64,000 bases of DNA, taken from the NCBI GenBank assembly GCA_047967505.1, contig CM106538.1; one strand, given 5' to 3'. The translations under genes and the position numbers were made by a program. The notes beneath the pieces were generated by a model. It ran no database searches and was not told where the DNA came from. It saw only the letters and a list, made by a program, of their open reading frames with translations. Source of the DNA: Dipteris shenzhenensis (lineage: Eukaryota > Polypodiophyta > Polypodiopsida > Gleicheniales). Position 1 is the first letter of the stretch. Each line of letters begins with the position of its first letter. Shown piece by piece: positions 60,862-64,000 of this stretch.

Positions 60862-61275
60862 TATTAACGTCTGCAGGAGGCCTCGTGGGCCTATGAGACA
60901 AAGTACAAAACCAAAAACTAACTCATACAAGCCGCTATGGGCTGAAGTCAAGGGATCACTAAGGCCCTTGCTGAAAGCTAAAGTGCTAAACTAGTAAGCA
61001 AAATAGCAGAGTAGCAAAATAGTAGAAGAGTATCAGGAAGCTAACGCTCCTAGTACACGCCCAGGCTCCCTATATCCAGGTACCCTCGTGGCTCTCTGAT
61101 GGGATGTGAGGAGCTCTCATTCTGCGTCTGTCGAGCTGTCTCTCGATGCGGTGGAGGGTGTGGTCTCCTCGATCTCTGTATCCGATGGGCTACGTCAAGG
61201 GTGACGCCTTTGGCGGTCTCCTTTGAGGAAGGCTGAAATAGACGTCCTGCAAGAGATGATGAAATGAGCAAGTGA
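59560..61275. repeat. GA-anchored repeat family, tandem and inverted copies
   Basis: The unit consists of a GA run, then 'tattaacgt.tgcaggaggcc' and 'gggcctatgagacaaagtac', then 'actcatacaagccgctatgg' and 'cactaaggcccttgctgaaa'. Two nearly identical copies lie at about 60600-60817 and 60818-61050; an older one is at about 59895-60060. A short inverted copy lies at about 59565-59660, and a broken one at 58505-58590 plus 59331-59400. A second module ('gtctctcg...ggtgtggtctcct.gatctct') follows at about 60165-60260 and 61135-61210. GA/CT runs: 59609-59657, 60600-60640, 60818-60858. Confidence 0.8.
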
Positions 61276-61300
61276 GGGGGGCCTATAAATAGCCCCCCAA
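61275..61300. promoter_or_regulatory. Near-palindrome with central TATAAATA
   Basis: Six G residues, then cctataaatag, then six C residues. A TATA-type box is thus framed by complementary G and C runs. It sits at the end of the GA-anchored repeat and may be an LTR promoter (inference). Confidence 0.4.
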
Positions 61301-62240
61301 CCTCTTAGTCGGTCAGCAAGAGGCTGGGCTGACTTGCTGCCTACATGCATGACTCACACGCCTAGGGGGCCGACCCAAAAAACAGCCTATATAGGGCTAC
61401 ACAAGGCCCTAAGGTATGGGCCTGCCAACCGACAAACTAGGCTCTAGAGCCGACTGCTCCTAGCCCCCACCGGGATCTGCACAGCCAATATGAAGGGGTT
61501 GTGTCCTTTGCCCTCCACCTGACTCCCTAGACGCCTCAAAGGGGGCTGCCATGCGGCAGCAAAGCAGGCCTCAAGAAGGCCCTAAACAACCTCCACATGG
61601 CCAGCAAGCCCTCCCGCACTGAGCATCCTACCAACCCTACTCTATGTAAGCCTCACAAGAGGGGCCGGCACATCCACAACATTGGCCCTCACTCATCTAT
61701 CCTAGCCTCACTCATTGGGTGGGCACACCCACAAGCAAGGCCCTCTCTCTAGGTGACATCAGAAGGTGTTGACCTCTAAGGGAGCTGCGTGTACCGTTGG
61801 AACAACTGAAGGAATCCATCGTGTGAAGCTCCACTGCGGAAGACCGCTATAGGTACTATCAAAGAAGCCCCCCGTGGCTCGAACCGCCTTAGCACGATCA
61901 TTAGAAACCTAGAACTATTGCTCCCAGGCCACAGGTGCTAGGTACACTCCTCTGGTTTGGTAATGGTACACTCATCTGGTACAATAATCCAACTACTGGT
62001 ACTGGTACATGACTCCAACATAACAATAATCCAACTAATACTGCCTCCGGTGCAAGGTCTGCTTCCCTGCATGGGCCCCTGTATCGTAGAGCTAGATAGC
62101 CCCCTTTGAAGCCCCCTCTCGAGTCCAAACTGGTACACTGTCGCCAGATCGATGAACTGTAGTGCTCCAATGACAACGGGCTGATAACAGCTCACAAGGA
62201 TCAATCAACTGTGTCCGGGTTCTTGCACTGGCAATCTACT
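61301..62240. other. GC-richer spacer, likely old LTR sequence
   Basis: No recognisable protein. The higher GC, the TATA palindrome at its left edge and 'gtgaagctccactgcggaag' near 61825 suggest retroelement LTR material. No paired copy was found in this window. 61940-62040 has local repeats of 'ggtac.ctcatctggtac' and 'aataatccaact'. Confidence 0.35.
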
Positions 62241-62512
62241 AACCCATATGGATCTCCAACAGCATCAGACAATAGCCGCAGCAGAACACTAGGAGACCCC
62301 CTCTGGATCTGTCACGTCATAACCTCTAAACAAAATAGAAATTGGTAACATACTGCCACCTGAGTCAGCAGGAACAATTCCACGTGGCTCGAGGTCTGCA
62401 TGAAAGCCTACCTCGATAAATGACTCCCTACTCGATGCACCTGATCCGCAGGCCCCGCTGCCACAAACAAGCAAGCAATCCTCCCTTTGGATCCGGAAAG
62501 CTTGCTAGAAGC
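62241..62512 (-). repeat. Left arm of a large inverted repeat, coding-like
   Basis: Inverted partner of 63748-64000. On the minus strand, 62289-62474 reads through 'SRESFIEVGFHADLEPRG' and 'VPADSGGS', matching the right arm ('SKESFIETGFQADLEPRG', 'VPADLGGS') residue by residue in one frame, including the stop after 'DPEGVS'. The family is not recognised. Confidence 0.75.
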
Positions 62513-62648
62513 ACCTAAAAGTGCAACTAAAAGGCTAAGTATACGTGGTCGTAAAAGTCACACTATTGGCCACCTGGTTACTGGATTGTGGTGGAGGGGG
62601 GATCGGTCTACTCTTTGCGTGTTGGGTCTCACACTCTTTGCTCTAGAG

Positions 62649-62926
62649 GGGGGTGTTGGAGATATCATAGCCAAAGAGTGTGTTGGTAATGTGTGTTAGA
62701 GTGTAGTCTTAGGTGATCTAGTACTAGTTCATATGTGTGAGTGCCACGTGTCATTATGGGTCTTAGCCCATATGCACTAGGTGCCAGTGTGTTAGTGAGT
62801 AGCTATATAAGGCTTGTACTTCACTTATCTTGTCATACTTGATGAATGAATGAAAGCCTATATGGATTCTACATTTGTCTACCATTTCTTCCCTCCCTAG
62901 CCTGTGTCTCTCTCTCAGTCACACCA
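62649..62926 (+). repeat. LTR-like sequence with promoter
   Basis: Starts TGTTGGAGATATCA, a common copia LTR beginning, and could end at 'ctctcagtcaca'. It holds TATATAAG at 62804-62811, followed by a start-site-like region. A gag-like frame begins ~290 bases downstream. No second copy is in the window to prove it. Confidence 0.5.
62804..62811 (+). promoter_or_regulatory. TATA box of the LTR-like sequence
   Basis: TATATAAG, about 120 bases before the proposed LTR end. Confidence 0.5.
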
Positions 62927-62929
62927 TGT

Positions 62930-63105
62930 TTCTAGCAGTAGTCACTAAGTGAGTTAAGGGCACTTACCCTCATTAGAGGTTTTTTCCCCTAACCACAGTT
63001 AAGATTGTTAACTACGGTTAGTGAATAGGTTTAGGTTTTGTCACTTGGACAAAACCTTCACCTCTTGTATGTTTTGGCTATCTCTTCTATTCTACGTTTG
63101 TGGCT
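62930..63105 (+). repeat. Copy of the LTR/leader family seen at 23.53 kb
   Basis: Shares 'aagtgagtta.gggcactt', 'cctaaccacagtta' and 'ttttgtcactt.gacaaaacc' with 23555-23655, showing that the two retroelement fragments belong to related families. Confidence 0.75.
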
Positions 63106-63212
63106 TGCTCTCTATCTCTCCTTTTGTTCACAGCTTTCTCCTTTCTTCAACCCTCAGTTCCCTTCTATCCCATCCATCTTCTCTTTCAGTTCATCATCCT
63201 CTTCACTCCGAC

Positions 63213-63734
63213 ATGGCAACTCTGTCCGAGATGGCAGAGAACAAGACAGTGTTGCCTACATTCCTAGTTGACCGGCAGTTGAATGGGCTCAATTACGGCA
63301 TCTGGCCAGTGATGATGGAGTCTGTGTTATAGCCATAGAACATGGCATATTTCATCTTGATAGGTGTTGCCCGACCAGACCCCTTGGCGAAAGACCTTAG
63401 CATCCTTGAGCAGGAGGCCGAGACCCTATCTCAGCTCTTGGACCATGTTAATGCCAATGTAAGATCATTTATATTTCTTAACTGTACTCCTTAGGTGATT
63501 AATCACGTGAAGCACATGACAGTGGCCACAAGTATATGGAAGCATTTGGCGTCCATGTATAATCAAACCTCTCCCATGAAGAGGGTGTCATTGGAGGTCC
63601 AGATGAGGTTGTTGGATCCGAAGGGCCAGAAAGGTTATTATTGGTGTCAGTGTCCCCAAAGGAACGCAGAGGGGTCAAGTAACCAGCTGGCCAATAGTGT
63701 TATTGCTGTGACCACATATACTCCAGCCTTCTAG
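63213..63734 (+). pseudogene. gag: copia gag fragment
   Basis: ATG at 63213 opens 'MATLSEMAENKT', then the gag N-terminal signature 'LNGLNYGIWPVMMESVL', with a stop at 63330. The sequence resumes with 'ARPDPLAKDLSILEQEAETL' and, at 63495-63640, 'ATSIWKHLASMYNQTSPMKR' and 'LEVQMRLLDPKGQK', the UBN2-type capsid pattern. The match is lost by about 63660, before any zinc knuckle, and the right arm of the inverted repeat starts near 63748. Confidence 0.75.
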
Positions 63735-63747
63735 TAGCACAAGGCAA

Positions 63748-64000
63748 GCACTGCCAGCAGGCTTTCCGTATCCAGATGGAGGATTGCTTGCATGTCTGCG
63801 GCAGGTGGACCTGCCGATCAGATGCACCGAGCAAGGAGTCATTTATCGAGACAGGCTTTCAAGCGGACCTTGAGCCACGAGGAGTAGTTCCCGCTGACTT
63901 AGGTGGCAGTTTGTTACTAGTTTCTATTTTGTTTGGACGTTATGACCTGGCAAATCCAGAGGGGGTCTCCTAGTGTTCTGCTGCAGCATTTATCTGATGC
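63748..64000 (+). repeat. Right arm of the large inverted repeat (runs off the window)
   Basis: Inverted partner of 62241-62512. The 63776-63973 frame carries the conserved peptide. The match still holds at the last base, so the true arm is longer. Confidence 0.75.

Noticed and set aside
1-64000. CRISPR arrays, bacterial operons, rRNA and tRNA genes
   Set aside because: No regularly spaced repeat-spacer pattern, no ribosome-binding-site gene clusters, and no rRNA or cloverleaf tRNA found by eye; the genome is clearly plant nuclear.

Overview
The window is nuclear DNA of a land plant, most likely a seed-free vascular plant such as a fern (inference). It has very low gene density, AT-rich spacers and many long GA/CT and GT microsatellites. 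Ty1/copia retrotransposons occur at every stage of decay. There are plant-type splice signals and a Helitron whose Rep region resembles the 'GPPTFF' type better known from animals than the usual angiosperm type. No bacterial, organellar or viral gene organisation was seen.

Layout. 1-2.0 kb: spacer with small tandem duplications. 2.03-3.49 kb (minus): one intact intronless gene for an HSP20-like (alpha-crystallin domain) protein, the best gene in the window. 3.5-7.7 kb: GA/CT-rich leader, a degenerate 0.9-kb tandem array, and a long pyrimidine-to-purine switch tract. 8.29-12.93 kb (minus): a nearly complete Ty1/copia element with both LTRs and a tRNA-iMet-type primer site; its 3' end is fused straight from reverse transcriptase into the LTR, so RNase H is missing. 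14.0-16.8 kb (plus): a second, very old copia relic, visible only as a trail of protease, integrase and reverse transcriptase motifs. 20.5-23.3 kb (minus): a chain of exon-like segments with matching splice phases, from an unidentified gene. 23.5-26.3 kb (plus): a copia 5' part with a long GTAC-rich tandem-repeat leader. 27.1-27.5 kb: a cluster of short inverted repeats (hairpins) of matched design. 28-29.1 and 52.6-53.8 kb: two separate two-copy arrays of the same ~0.6-kb repeat. 32.25-32.77 kb: a MITE-like element with nested inverted repeats. 36.0-36.9 kb (minus): a coiled-coil ORF of unknown function. 45.3-48.4 kb (minus): a Helitron relic with the Rep HUH motif and a degraded Walker A. 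48.5-49.4 kb (minus): an unidentified 295-codon pseudogene. 50.4-52.1, 55.5-56.2 and 62.6-63.7 kb: more copia fragments. 54.45-54.75 kb (minus): two spliced terminal exons of an unidentified gene. 57.0-57.8 kb (plus): a LINE 3' end. 58.5-61.3 kb: GA-anchored repeat units and a probable solo LTR. 62.24-64.0 kb: a large inverted repeat that preserves a reading frame in both arms.

Functionally, only the HSP20-like gene, the 36-kb coiled-coil ORF and the spliced exons at 54.5 kb look like host genes. The rest is a record of nested insertion, tandem duplication and decay. No operon-like cooperation exists, and I see no convincing new defence or metabolic system. The strongest unexplained structures are the hairpin cluster, the coding-like inverted repeat, the nested MITE and the phase-consistent exon chain.
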